From Symsagittifera roscoffensis (taxonomy: Eukaryota > Xenacoelomorpha > Acoela > Convolutidae), in NCBI RefSeq assembly GCF_963678635.1, contig NC_087062.1, positions 93,967,845 through 94,031,844 on the forward strand: 64,000 nucleotides of DNA, written 5' to 3'. Position 1 is the stretch's first letter. The number at the start of each line of letters is the position of its first letter. This document shows positions 1-12,100 of the stretch, piece after piece. The position numbers and the translations under genes were made by a program. The notes under the pieces were generated by a model. That model did no database searches, had not been told where the DNA came from, and saw only the letters and a list, made by a program, of their open reading frames with translations.

Positions 1-537
1 CGTGATTCAGTTATGAGCCGTTTATCCTTGATTGAGCGCTTTTTGATTAGGTATTCTGGCATTTAAACTTAATTTTTCTTGAACAAATTATCAAGCCAAA
101 ATCGCTTAGATCGGAAAAACGGTTCGAAAGGTTCCAACTAACAATAATTGGTGAAGATTCAGTTGACGTGAATAAACCCAACGACCAGACTCGATTTAAG
201 TTACCCAATTCCAGAACCTTAAGAAAAAACCTAAGACCGAAATCATCGGGCGGAGAGAGAAGACAAAAATAGACAAGCTATCTTGGCATACAACGAGGAA
301 GTACATAGAAAAAAAACAGAAGACAACGCGAAATTCCATGGCTTACAAATTTGAGACATAAACATAAAACTAAAGTCCCAACTGCACCTAGTTCTCCTTC
401 TACAATTAAAATCGACTCAACTAGCATCGAGCAATCGCAGAGGAATCAGAAAAGTGTCCTTTCGACTCAACTTGGGATGAAACCATGGTGAGCTACGAGG
501 ACCACGTATAACAAGAATGTGGAGTCTTCCCTATTCA
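1..537. other. gene-less flank
   Basis: No supported coding region, RNA or recognisable element was seen here. There are only short open frames with many stops and AT-rich composition. Confidence 0.5.
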
Positions 538-776
538 CCCGCTCCTCCCCTTAAATCCGCCACTGATCGCGTCCCTTAAAAAATCAAAGGGATCTGGTTA
601 ACAATACCTTACTCCATACTGCTAAAGTATAATTTCTTACTCAAATAAATTTCACAAATGCTTAACCATTGGACGAATTATCGTTACAGATGAGGATAAC
701 TGTTACAAGATATCATTTGATCGTTCGTGTTTATTGAGAGGATCAGAGGTATTCTTATAAACGACCCCCGGAAGAT
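538..776 (+). repeat. upstream direct repeat, copy A
   Basis: This segment is repeated about 828 bp downstream at 1366-1604 in the same orientation, at roughly 80-85% identity by eye. Both copies begin with a C-rich stretch followed by ATCCGCC(A/C)CTGATCGCGTCC, share CACAAATGCTTAACCATTGGACGA, and end near a TTATAAACGA motif. The CCGCCCCTG string resembles a hAT-like element end seen at 36875-36883, so the repeat may itself include a transposon end. It could be a duplicated promoter segment or two insertions of one dispersed repeat. Confidence 0.75.
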
Positions 777-1365
777 CTTTGTATTGATACAAGTGCAGCA
801 GCCAAAGTGGCAGTGAGAACCACAATAACCCGGAAACATGATAACAAATCAAAGAAATTTTTTAACATAAATAAAAGCTGTAGGTTTTTTAAATGTCGCA
901 ACGGGCAGATGTTTTCACATTTTTTTTAAACAACTCTGATCTGCTTAGTAATTTAGAAAATTTTAAAAAAATGTACATTTTTTGTCAGTTAATATTTTTT
1001 CAAAAAATAAAGGGATAACGAAAGTGGCACAAAGTTTCCACAATGTTTAAAAAAAAAACGCTAAAAAGAAAGTTTTTTTTTCAAACAAGTAGAAAGGAAC
1101 TTTGCAACTTAATCAGGTTTTTTGTCAACCTCAACTTTTTTCTGAATATAGTTCGTAAGATAAATTCTCAATTTAAATCAGTTTTCTCTAACATTATAAA
1201 ATATTATCACAAAAAATTCTAGTTTTTGCTCAAAATTTCTTTACAATTTGTATTTAATAAGCTTGCGAATTGTGCTTAGGTTGGGCTTGTTTAGATTAAG
1301 AAGTTATTTGATTGTTATTCCCGTTGTTTTGAAATATTTGCTTACTGCTTATTTGCTCATACCTC
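777..1365. other. spacer between direct repeats
   Basis: AT-rich sequence with poly-A and poly-T runs and no supported gene. It separates the two direct repeats upstream of the glycosidase gene. Confidence 0.5.
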
Positions 1366-1604
1366 CCGCTCCTCCCCCTAAATCCGCCCCTGATCGCGTC
1401 CAGTAAAAAGTTAAAGGGATTTTGGTTAACAACACTTTACCCCATACTGCTAAAGAGTGATTTCTTTTTCAAATAAAATTTCACAAATGCTTAACCATTG
1501 GACGAGCTATCGTTACAGATGTGGATATCTGTTACAAAACATCCTTTGGTTGTGATTGTTGAGAGGATCCAAGGTATTTTTATAAACGAATTCCTTAAGA
1601 TGAT
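1366..1604 (+). repeat. upstream direct repeat, copy B
   Basis: Second copy of the repeat at 538-776, same orientation. It lies just upstream of the glycoside hydrolase gene and carries a TATAAA at 1581-1586; the matching position in copy A (756-761) also reads TATAAA. Confidence 0.75.
1581..1586 (+). promoter_or_regulatory. candidate TATA box
   Basis: TATAAA lies about 340 bp upstream of the chosen GH1 start codon. The spacing leaves room for a 5' UTR. A GTGAGT donor-like site at 1805 and a GTAAGT at 1875, with a TTTGATAG acceptor-like site ending at 1916, suggest a short 5' UTR intron may end just before the start codon. Assignment as a promoter is inference. Confidence 0.3.
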
Positions 1605-1921
1605 GCTCTGCTCTTTTATTGCTTTTTGCAGAGAAACAGTTTTTGCCAATATTTGATAATAAAACATCATTAAACATTATTTGAAACATTTAAGCGTTGG
1701 TTTATCTTACAAACTTGCGTTCAAAACTTACATTGATATCTCGTTCGAATCTGGCCTTATGTTGTTGGAATTTGGTTTTTGACTTTTGATTCTTTGAACT
1801 CTTGGTGAGTATATTGATGTTGAGGGTGTGGCTTATAACGCGTCAAGCTTGGCTCAAGCTTCTGTTTACAAAGAGTAAGTACAATATTTGCTTCTCTTTC
1901 TTATTTCATTTGATAGTAATT

Positions 1922-3520
1922 ATGATCAGTACAACAGTCGTTATTGTGTTCTGTTCTTTCTGCTTGGCCCCTTTTTTGGCCCAATCTGAAACTCTATTTG
2001 TCTACCCGGATGTTTTTAATGAAACAAGTCGAGATAAGTTTGTGATTGGTTCTTTTCCCGACTACTTTCAGTTTGGAACCGCGACTGCCGCCTACCAAAT
2101 CGAGGGCGCCTGGAACGTTGATGGCAAGGGTCCCAGTATTTGGGACACTTACGTCCACTCAAGCCCAAGCCCGGTCTACAATAATGAGACTGCAGATGAT
2201 GCCGATAAAAGCTACTACCTTTGGGACCGAGATGTCCAAATGATGCAGGAACTCGGGGCGAAGTTCTACCGCTACTCGTTTTCGTGGCCTCGGATTCTAC
2301 CCAAAGGAGTGTACAAATCTGACGACGACGTGAACTGGGCAGGCGTACAGTTCTACAATGAGACGGTGAATAAATTGATCGCTGGCGGAATCGAACCTGT
2401 AGTCACTCTTTTCCACTGGGATTTGCCGCAAGCACTTCAAGATCAAAACGGATACCTCAACGCCGATTTTCCGACATGGTTTGCAGGCTACGCCCAGTTG
2501 TGCTTTCGTCTTTTTGGCGACCGTGTTCAGAATTGGATCACGTTTAACGAACCACAAACCGTCGCAGACTGTTTTGAATATGGAAATTGTGCTCCTGGAA
2601 TCTACATGCCTGGGGTTGGGGGCTACCAGATTATACATCAGTGGCTTCTAGCGCACCAAAAAGCCTGGCATATTTACGATGATAACTACAGAAGCGCACA
2701 ACAAGGATTAGTAGGGATGACAATTTGTGGTGGATGGTGTGACCCGAGTTCTCAAGGTCAAGCTGACATCGATGCTGCCCAAAGGTCAATGCAGTTCGGG
2801 ATGGGATGGCTGATGTCTCCTTTGATTGGAACAGGTAATTACCCTCAGGTAATGATAGACTACGTCGGAAATACTAGCAAGGCCCAAGGCTTCAACCAGT
2901 CTCGGCTTCCGACTTTCTCTGCCGAGGAACAGAAACTGCTTCTCGGAGCTTCCGACTTCTTCGGTTTGAACTACTACTCCGGGGCTATCTGTCAGGCTGG
3001 AAACTGGACACCTGATCCGACTCCAAGTATGGCTAATGATCAGTATGTAATAGCGTACAAACCAGATGATTGGCCAAAATCAGCGTCCAATTGGCTACAA
3101 AGTAATCCGTGGGGTATCCGAAATATGCTTAACTGGGCACAACGTTATTACAGCAATTTCAACACCCCGTGGTACATAACTGAAAATGGGTGGAGTTCCT
3201 ACCCTACTCCGTGCGAAGATACAATGGACGTGAACAAAACGCAGTACCTAGTCGCACATGTGAACGAAGTTTACAAAGCCGTGCAAGATGGAGCCAACGT
3301 CCAAAAGTACATATTCTGGTCACTAATGGATAATTTTGAGTGGCGCGACGGCTTCAGTAAAAAGTTCGGCGTTTACTGCGTAGATTTTGATGACACTGAC
3401 AGAAAAAGGACTGCCAGGTATTCGGCAAATATCTACGCTGACATAATGAAAAATCGTGGCTTCGAAAACCAAACTATGATTAATGAATTGATTCAAAACG
3501 GAATCCTGACAGCAGTTTGA
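1922..3520 (+). CDS. secreted glycoside hydrolase family 1 (beta-glucosidase/lactase-like)
   Basis: A 532-residue single-exon protein of GH1, the retaining beta-glycosidases with a TIM-barrel fold (beta-glucosidase, myrosinase, lactase-phlorizin type). The acid/base motif TFNEPQ has Glu at residue 210 and the nucleophile motif ITENGW has Glu at residue 421. Other family blocks are FGTATAAYQIEGAW near the N terminus and the C-terminal WSLMDNFEW. I chose the ATG at 1922 because it gives a clean signal peptide of about 22 residues (hydrophobic, ending AQS) and matches a one-domain GH1 length. The frame stays open upstream to an ATG at 1817, which would bury the signal peptide behind about 35 residues. 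Several NxT/NxS sequons fit a secreted glycoprotein. No C-terminal membrane anchor is seen. An AATAAA follows at 3650. The substrate cannot be told from sequence. Confidence 0.93.
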   Translation: MISTTVVIVFCSFCLAPFLAQSETLFVYPDVFNETSRDKFVIGSFPDYFQFGTATAAYQIEGAWNVDGKGPSIWDTYVHSSPSPVYNNETADDADKSYYLWDRDVQMMQELGAKFYRYSFSWPRILPKGVYKSDDDVNWAGVQFYNETVNKLIAGGIEPVVTLFHWDLPQALQDQNGYLNADFPTWFAGYAQLCFRLFGDRVQNWITFNEPQTVADCFEYGNCAPGIYMPGVGGYQIIHQWLLAHQKAWHIYDDNYRSAQQGLVGMTICGGWCDPSSQGQADIDAAQRSMQFGMGWLMSPLIGTGNYPQVMIDYVGNTSKAQGFNQSRLPTFSAEEQKLLLGASDFFGLNYYSGAICQAGNWTPDPTPSMANDQYVIAYKPDDWPKSASNWLQSNPWGIRNMLNWAQRYYSNFNTPWYITENGWSSYPTPCEDTMDVNKTQYLVAHVNEVYKAVQDGANVQKYIFWSLMDNFEWRDGFSKKFGVYCVDFDDTDRKRTARYSANIYADIMKNRGFENQTMINELIQNGILTAV

Positions 3521-3649
3521 GTAGCATCACAACTTTATATAAGTTAAAATTTCGAACATAGACAGAGAGCGGCTGATGGTTTAATATAGTTCTTAGATCT
3601 ATAATCAGCTTGTAAAGAATCTTTTAACCCCGTATTGCATACTTATTTC

Positions 3650-3655
3650 AATAAA
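3650..3655 (+). terminator. polyadenylation signal of the GH1 gene
   Basis: AATAAA about 130 bp after the GH1 stop codon, in an AT-rich 3' flank. Confidence 0.6.
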
Positions 3656-3660
3656 AATTG

Positions 3661-5635
3661 TTCTTGACGGAGAGTTATTGTTCAGGATAGCATTTATTCG
3701 TTCCGCTATGAAACTTGATACATTTTGTAAAAATACAGCTTTACTCTAAGGTCCACAAATATTTTGCATCTATCTAGATGTCATTAATATTGCACACTTC
3801 AAAAACAAAAAGTGCTGAACTGAAACAGAAAAAAAACATCATGAAAAATGTCTTAACAAAGCAAGCTGCAAAGCAAGCTTAAAAGAGCAAGTGACAATTC
3901 ATTGAGCCACAAAAACAGTAGATCTTTCCTCGTTGAAAGATACAAGTAATCTCAAAGGGTATCGTCAGTGGGTGCATTCAAAGGACTTTCTCTGGCTTAT
4001 TTCCTACTTAAAGAAAATATGGCATGTAAAAAAAATGATACCAACTACTGGGTGTTTTGTAACGAACCTTAAAGATCTTGCCATAAAATTTACATATTTG
4101 CATTTAAGCCATAAAAACTATGCTGACCGTTTTCTACTTTATACTGGTCACTTTCAATCATCTCAGGCATCAAAAATTGAAATTCTATTATTCAGAATTT
4201 TTAAAGTGTTTAATAGACTCTAAAAGTGTGGACTTAACCGGAGATGTTGGTAATTTTCAAAATACTCAGTCTAAATCTACTCTCAGTTTTTTTTTGTTCT
4301 AATGATCTGTTTACACCAACTCATCCTGTTTTTTTTTTGAATTTAAAAAAATAGATTAAGATCCGAGTTCTCTGAATGAGCGAATTCTTCATGGGCAAAA
4401 GATAGAATGTTCGAAAATTATTTCCAATTTTGAAGAAAAGAAGCAATAAAATCAGCCAATTTTGGACTAATTAAACGGCACTCTTTGGTTGAGAACTTCC
4501 GCACATATGATAATTTGTTCATGAAAATAGCGCCCATTCTGAAAAGCAACTGCTCACCATGATTCAAATTTGACCATTTGAGTTCCAGGCATTTGAGTCA
4601 TTTCAATTTAAGTAAAACTTTCAAACTGATTGGTTCATAGTTAGTTGTTCCTGTAAAGGGTTCCGCAAGTTATTTAAATGAAAGAAGCATTTCAGACAAA
4701 TTATGCCTCACTCAATATAGTATCAGTCTGGTTGCTAGTTGAAGTTTTTTCGTTAATCATATCATAATAAACAATTTTTCAACAAACATTTTTGATTTTT
4801 CATTTCGGCTTCCGACCATTTGCTTCACTTTAAAAGAACATTCATTTTTTTAGTTATGGCTTTTTTCTTGTTTTTTTCAGGTTCCTTCATTTTGATTCTT
4901 TTTCTTGCTTTTGTTTAAATCTTCTAATTCTCAGTTATTGAAAATATGGATTTTTAACCAAAAACATCGGAAATATCATTTAAAAAAATCATGAAAATCT
5001 GTTATATTTATTTGTTCCATTATTCAGTTATAAACTTAGCAAAGATAACCGGTTACTCTGCAATTAGCACAGAATGTTCCGACTATAGTTTTGTAAAAAA
5101 AAAAAACAGAAAAACTTGACAAACTATGGTAGATTTTTCTGCGTGATGTGATAAAAATATAATCATTTCTGTTAGAAGAAAAAACTTTTTTCCGAAATTT
5201 TTTGAGTTTTTGACGTTTTGATTATAAAAATGACGCTAATAACTTTTTAAAAAAATTTTACAAAAATTTCAAATAGGTTTTTCTCGAACCAAGAAAAAAT
5301 TTTCATTTTTTCACGTCGTTGACATAACGACTGAAAAAGCTTTAATATGATAAACATCACTCGTATCATTCCGATGAAGATTTCTAGCAACTGATTTTGC
5401 GTAGGAAACAACAATGAAAAAAATTAAGACAAAACCGAACCCAAAGTTTTTTCACATTTTCAAGGGTCGGAAAAAGTGAAAAAATTTGCTAGTTTTCTTA
5501 AATTTTCGACAATGAGCTTGCTTTGTGCAGCAGTTTTTTTATTTGATTTTTAGAGGCGGTTTTGAATTTTCACACTGAACCTGATCAGCCCTCTTTTGAG
5601 CCTTGCTTTGTAAGTTTTCGCCTATTTTCTAAAAG
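3661..5635. other. gene-less AT-rich interval
   Basis: Nothing supportable is seen. Open frames such as the one at 3933-4223 lack an ATG start, have no recognisable motif, and show AT-driven composition with many Lys, Phe, Ile and Leu. Confidence 0.5.
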
Positions 5636-6606
5636 TGTTGCTACGCAAATGTAAGTTAGAGTATAAATGCATACAAGACTGCTCGTATCAGGGCGAAGCC
5701 CTGAAAGTTCCGACTGCTTTTTAACGTTTATGGAGCAGTAATAACATAAACAACATAAAAAAATTAAATGAAATAAAAAAAATGAAAAACGTTTTTTCTG
5801 AAATTTGAAAATTTTTCTATGAAAATCATCCCCCCACATACCATATAAAGTACAAAACAATAGATTTCGCTCCTTGTAACAAATCAATTATGGCAAATAA
5901 GCTTCTTTTTTACCAATTTGGAACGATTTATAAGACGGAAATAAATCTCCGCTTACGCGTTAATAACGCGAACTATATCGCGCGTTAATTGTCCCAAATT
6001 GGCAATTTTTAAACCCGCATATTTTTTTACGAAAAATGGTCACAGGTGAAATATCTTTTCAAATTTAGGCTTAGGACAACAATAGTTTTCGAATGATTTT
6101 AAAAAATTCCGTCAAAAATGGCTAGTTAAAAAGTCGAAATTTGTCTGAAGAAATAAAAAAACCATCCCGAGCACAAATATTCCGTTACTTTCGTATCAAA
6201 AGTCGGAACAATAAAGGCAAGCTCATATGGCCAGTTGGCCGCTTGGTCAAGAGACAAGTCTCTCACCCCGATCAACCGGTTTCGATTTCCTTCTTTTGCA
6301 GACGTTAAAACATGTAGACCCGAGAGACTATAGACCCATTTGATAATTTTTTTTACTGTTTTTGGTACTAATTCGATTTAGCCTTGATTAAGGCTGACCG
6401 CCAATAGAGCAAATTGTCTAAAGAATATTTTTACCGGTTCTTTTCGCTAGCTTGCACCAATTTGTACCGTATCATGTTTTATGATGATATGCTCGATCGA
6501 AAATATGATGAATTATGGAGTTTTTTAGAGTTTTTGCAATAAATGCTCTGATTAATTCGAGCATTCAACTTCATAGTTATTACCAATTTACGGAGATTGA
6601 GTGCGA
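5636..6606 (+). repeat. BEL/Pao 5' LTR, split by an insertion
   Basis: Starts TGTTGCTACGCAAATG and ends near GATTGAGTGCGA. It aligns with 12978-13408 on both sides of a 532 bp insertion (5689-6220). Without the insert it is about 440 bp, close to the 431 bp of the 3' LTR. The sequence TTTGGTGTCGCGGCCCGG follows directly and is the likely primer-binding region. Confidence 0.82.
5689..6220. mobile_element. non-autonomous element inserted in the BEL 5' LTR
   Basis: This 532 bp insertion interrupts the LTR and is flanked by GCTCGTAT (5681-5688) and GCTCATAT (6221-6228), an 8 bp duplication with one mismatch. The left end carries a 7 bp-stem palindrome (TCAGGGCGAAGCCCTGA). GTTCCGACT near the left end has its inverse near the right end. 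Most of it (about 5862-6213) recurs inverted at 59656-60020. The 8 bp duplication suggests a hAT-like transposon, but the outer termini do not match each other well, so the superfamily is uncertain. Confidence 0.65.
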
Positions 6607-8227
6607 GTTTTTTGGTGTCGCGGCCCGGGAACCGAAGAACACACGAAGTCGACACAAAGGGCCTCGTTTCCTTAATATTGATCCAGAAATCGGAATAGTG
6701 CTCACAACAAATAACCCCGATGACTGCCAGAACATTTCCTGTTTTGAGTCATATCGAACGGAGCGTTCAGATTATTAAGTGCAAGTTCTTTAACAAATAT
6801 GTCGACGAGTTAGAGGAGGAAACGTTGATTGGCTCTGGTCATCCTCAGATCAGATATCAGGAAACGGGACCAAGGAGAGTAACGCGCTGCTTTGTTGGGG
6901 TTATCATTTATTGATAATCGAAATGGTTGGCAGTACTTGGAGACTGTTTACTGCACCTTCGGAGTCGGAATACCGTAACGGCGGCAAGGAGAAGGAGATT
7001 AGGTAAATCGGAGGCCTTTTTTACAGGTAGAGCGAAACAGAGGCCTTTTCATCGGGTATCGTGACCACTACGCCGATAATTTCAAGGCCGACAACATCAT
7101 AGCCGTTATCTGCAATCCGCAGAGGCCGACAACTTCGAAGGCAAGCAGTTTTAGAAGTCGACATTTTGGTGCGCACATGTTTTTGGAAACTAGTTTCCGC
7201 ATCGGTGCCTCCAATCTCCGAAAAACTGTAAATAGGTTCCAGAAGTTCACTTTCAAAGTCCAAAAAATTTATGCATTAAAATTACATACACTGTATTCAT
7301 GTTTAAAATATTGTCGTAGGCCAGCACCCCGTATTTTTCTCAATATTCAAATTTTTTGGGCAGTTCCGTGGAATTGAAGTATCTTACAATCGGTAATTAA
7401 ACATTTGCTTTACATTTTTTCTCGATACCAAATTTTTTTTGGATATATGTGAGCGGAAAATTGATCCGTGAAATTGGAACATAGACAAGAGGTACTAGAG
7501 TAGTATTTTGGTTTGGTTTATGACTCGAACCCACTGAAAAATTTTGTGAAACAAGAAGAAATTGTCTAAAACTCCTCAAAAGGTCCCCAGAAATCTGCGA
7601 AATTGTGCTGTACGATGACACTAACCTTATGTTAAGTGGTCTAGTAGTGAATTATCAGGCTAATTAAATTAAGTTTTTTCATCCTCAGGTTTCTTCCGTG
7701 TGTGTTGTTGGAACTTAACCAATTTGCTTGATACCCCATCCAGCTTTGATAAACTGGAAGCCAGTTCGCTTCAAGTGTATCAAATCCGTTTGCTCCCATC
7801 CGATTTTTGACTTCGTTAGTTAATAGTGATGTTAAGTGGACAGGTCCTGTGATCTTAACTGGGTTCAGTTCAATTTTTTCATCCTGTGTTGTTGGAGTTC
7901 AACAGACCTTCCTAATTTTACATCCCTGTTGGTACTTAAGCGAAACGTAGCCGTCGCATTAACATAGGTCACTTGAAAGTATGGTATTCATTCTAGGATC
8001 AAATTCCTTGGATCACGCGCTTCACAAACTTCTCGCTCCGTAGCAGAAGCGCGTCAAAGATACTTGCTTTACAAAACAAGCTTTAAGTTTGAACCATAAC
8101 TTGTCTCACTGTAATGACCTCGTAATTTGGCACGGCACCATTAATAATACTAAAAGTAGGCACCGCAGTAATAACAACCGCAAATTGAGTAGTGAGCAAC
8201 TTGTCAGTTTTTTAATTAGTTATTAGA
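6607..8227 (+). other. BEL/Pao leader region
   Basis: Internal sequence between the 5' LTR and the first recognisable gag. No intact frame is seen, and short open frames on both strands carry no recognisable domain. Confidence 0.4.
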
Positions 8228-9170
8228 CAATTATTTGTGCGACCGATTACTTTAGACGCAACAGAACTGAAGATAAAGAGTAAAGCTCAGTTTCAACAGG
8301 TATTCTCGTTCTGAACACCGTCAAAGACTTCATCTCTAAGCGTAAAGCTAAAGACCAGGAACTAATTGAGAAGTTCAAAGAGCTCCACCAGCCTACTTCC
8401 AAATTTACGTACTTAAAAACACTCGTCACAGGCAAAGCAAAACCGCAATTGCGGAGTTTAGTTATAGTGGCGTTATATACAAAGATGCACTGGCCACCTT
8501 GCAATGGAAGTTTGGGCAACCACCCGCTGTTGTTGGCGCGCATCGTGATAAGCTGAATACTTTTCCACCACTTAAGATGCACAACTCGCAAAATATCATT
8601 AGTTTCTCCTCTGCCATATCTGGCCTCGTAGCAGTTTTCAAATCATTGTCCTTCAAAGATGATCTAAGGAGTGTTAATATGTTCAGACAAGTTGTTAGTA
8701 ATTTTCCGCCTTACCTGTTACTGTTATACTGTTAGGCATAATTGACTTAGCCCAATACTCATAGATTTCATTAAATGGCTAAAAGAAAAAGCCGAGGGGC
8801 ATGAAAGATCACGTGCACGTAACTCTGAACAAAGAGCGAGGAATCAGTTAACCCAAAAACAACCAAAGTTTTTGCAGCAAATACCAAGGTATCTAGTAAA
8901 TTACAGGAAAGGCCTAAGTTTCCGCCGTGGGTTTTGCGCTAGGGTAGTCATGCATTGTGGAACTGTGCTGTTTTCAAGGAAAAGAATGCTACACAGCGAG
9001 CAAAACACGTAGCTGAACAGAAACTTTGCTTCGCTTGCCTCAATGGCCGTCATAGTTTCCGGCAATGTTCTAGAGCTGAAAAAAATGCCCGGATCCAGAG
9101 TGCGATTGCAACCATAATGTCTTGCACCATGAAGCCGAAAAATTTTTTCCTCGGAAGGAAATACTGATTG
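8228..9170 (+). pseudogene. BEL/Pao gag remnant with zinc knuckle
   Basis: Gag-type sequence is readable in shifting frames. The segment around 8499-8720 contains LQWKFGQP and LPP-like spacing seen in BEL gag capsid regions. At 9027-9068 there is a CCHC-type knuckle, CFACLNGRHSFRQC (C-x2-C-x4-H-x4-C), which binds nucleic acid during packaging. Several frameshifts and no common start codon mean it is not translatable as one protein. Confidence 0.7.
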
Positions 9171-12100
9171 TCTCAAATAAGGCTGGCGCACAAAAGTCTA
9201 TCGAAATTACAAACACAACCATCCATGCCAATGTTAGTGATGTGCATGACATTGAATCGTCTAAAGGGCTGTTTCCAATTGCAACACTTGGTGACCTCGG
9301 ATGTAACCAGTCTCCTGACGTTGGTTTTTGAGATAGTGCATCGACACACTCGTGGGTGTCTTTGTCACTCGTTAATCGTCTCAGCTTGGCAGGGGATTCT
9401 GTTAATTTGTCAATAATTGGTTTCAATTCAACCACCGTTAGTGAGACTCGAGGTTCAAGTTTACAGTTTCCTCCGAGACGAATAATAGTGACTTCGTGTT
9501 CACTCTGTCTGCATATGTCAAAGACAATATTCGTATTGGTTCAGAATTAATCAATATTGCTGATTTGCAGAATTAACATAAATAATTAGCACCTATTAAG
9601 CCCGCTCAATATACTTATGAAGACTGTTGAAATTATTAGAGGACACAACTACTATCACGCCGTTGGACCCATTGTGTTCAACTTGGGAGATGATAATAAT
9701 TCACCTAGTTCCCGATAGGTTGGGTCGTAAGTGGCCCGTTACCGCTGTCCGTTGGTTCTACTTCTTCGTGCGTCAAGTGTGTTGTTGAAGATTGATCTTG
9801 GACTGACCAGATAAAATCCTGGTACAAGATGGATTTTTATGGTGCTTTCAGACAAGTCGATGACCGTTCCGCCGCGGATACACATGTTTTATCCATTCTT
9901 AGTTCTGAAACCGTTCACAATGGCGAAAGATACGTTGTGCTTATGCTTTGGATTGATAGTAAAGTCAACTTGCCAAATAATTCTTACTCATCGCTCGCGC
10001 AAATTAGATCATTGGAGCGATTGGTAAGTAAAGACCCTAAACTGCGCGAAAAATACGCAGACACAATTACAGAGGACAATAGAAATCGCTATGTCATTAC
10101 TGTCGAACCGCATGATCCACGTAAGCGTTTCGATCGCGTAATGTGCGCTGAGTCTTTATTGGGGCTTCTAAGTTTCACGGCACATCCTTAAATAAATCCT
10201 TATTGGTGGGTCCGGACCTGCTCCAACAATTATTGTTTGTACTTTTGCAATTCAGTCAACACAAGTACGCCGTGTTCGCGGATATAGAAGCTATGTTCCT
10301 CCAGGTAAGAGTCCTCGCACGCGATCGAGTTTCGCTCCGTTTTTTTTGTGCTTAGAAATACCACTTCTGATGTGGTAGTTCACCAGTACACTCAGCACGG
10401 GATTCGCCTTCATGCGCCAAATTCGCTTTACAAAAAACAGTAATTGATAATATATCCACAAACCCTCAGGCCGCAAAGTCGTAAATGAAAAATTCACTTA
10501 GACGATTGCTTGGATTCGTTTGAGTGCGTTACCGATGCAATTAAGATAGGCCGTGATTTAGTTTCGTTGCATAAGCTGGGAGATTTAACTTGACTAATTT
10601 TGTCAGTAACGCTGATGAAATTAATTTAGCAATGAACCCCGAGGTATACAAAACATCTTCTTTGCCCGTCAAAGAAATATGTAAAGGTGCGGAACAATCA
10701 TTACATGTCTTAGGTATTAAGTTGGACCATATGAAAGACACATTGATTGTTAGCAGAGGTTTGGATTGTGCTCTCGATACGGCAATAACTCAACGAACAG
10801 GTTTGAGTTTCGTCTCTACTGTGTTTGACCCTGTTGGGTTAGTAGCTCCAAACACAGCTGGGACCCGTCTATTGCTAAAGATATTTGAAAAGTCAGTGAC
10901 CAAATAAGGGATGACGATCGTCAGAAATAAGTTTCTCGGATGGCACTCCGGTCTCCCAATCTTAGGGCAACTGACTATTACCCGCTGCTATTTCTCAGAA
11001 CCTGTCACCCAAATTCACATGTTTGGTGATAGCTCACAGGACGTTTTCTGTGCGGTTGGGTTTTTGCGTGCGCGACTCTCGATTTCGCATAAAGCTCAAA
11101 TTTTTTTCATTTTTGTTAAAACTCGCGTTGTGCCGATGAAAGCGTTATCTATGCCTAAGATAGAGCGTCAAGCCACTCTGCTCGCCACACGATCGAAATA
11201 TGATATACTGAAGGCTTTTACCTTTAAGATTGATCATGTCTACATGTGGACAGTTAGTACTACGTTTTTACAGTGGCTAAAGTCCAATGACAAATAACCT
11301 GTATTCTTTGCTAACCATGTCGGCGAAATCCTCGAATCGACTACTTTTGATGAGTGGCACCGTATTTTGAGCGGCGAAAATCCAGTTAATACCGGTACCC
11401 GAGGGATTTCTTCTGAAGCCTTCAAGGATACAGGCTGGATTATTGGTCCGAGCATTCTCAGGACTACTGATAGGCTGTTTATAACCTGAGAACGTGTGAT
11501 CCTTAAAACTCGTTTGAAGGGTCCTTCTCGTGATGTCGATGATTGCTTGGAGACATCATCTTCCTTAGTCACACGGGTTCAATTGGGAAATGTTCAGTTC
11601 TTTTACGGGATATAAAAGAGTCGTCGCGTTTATATTAAGAATGCTGCCTTCACAAAAGCAGTTTCGCGGTAAGGACTTATGAATCACCGACCCCATTGAA
11701 CTTGATATTGCAAAAAAAAAAAAATTCATCTTGCTCAGATAGAATTCTTCCCCATTGAGTTAAAAACGCTCACCGCTGGCAAAACTATTAAGAAAAGTGG
11801 TAAAATTGCAACATACTTGCCATTTATTCGTCCCACTGGTACCATTCGTTCCACTGGCTAGATCGTTTGCTTAGTGAATAACGTTTGATTCTAAGCACCC
11901 AATATTACTCGACGCCCGTCATACCATAGTTCGCATGTTGGCCCGCAGCCTCCACCATAAGCATTTTCATCAAAAATTAGACTACATGCGCTCCATTTTA
12001 AGAGTGAAATATGCAAAACCAGGGATGCGTCGACTACTTCGGTCTATCGAAAATCAATGTGTATGTCCGATTTACCTGTCTCGGAAATAAGCAACCACCC

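Noticed and set aside
1805-1921. N-terminal extension of GH1 to the ATG at 1817
   Set aside because: It would place about 35 residues before a clear signal peptide; donor- and acceptor-like sites suggest this stretch is 5' UTR or intron.
3933-4302. Two overlapping + strand open frames
   Set aside because: The longer begins at TTG; composition is AT-driven and no domain is recognisable.
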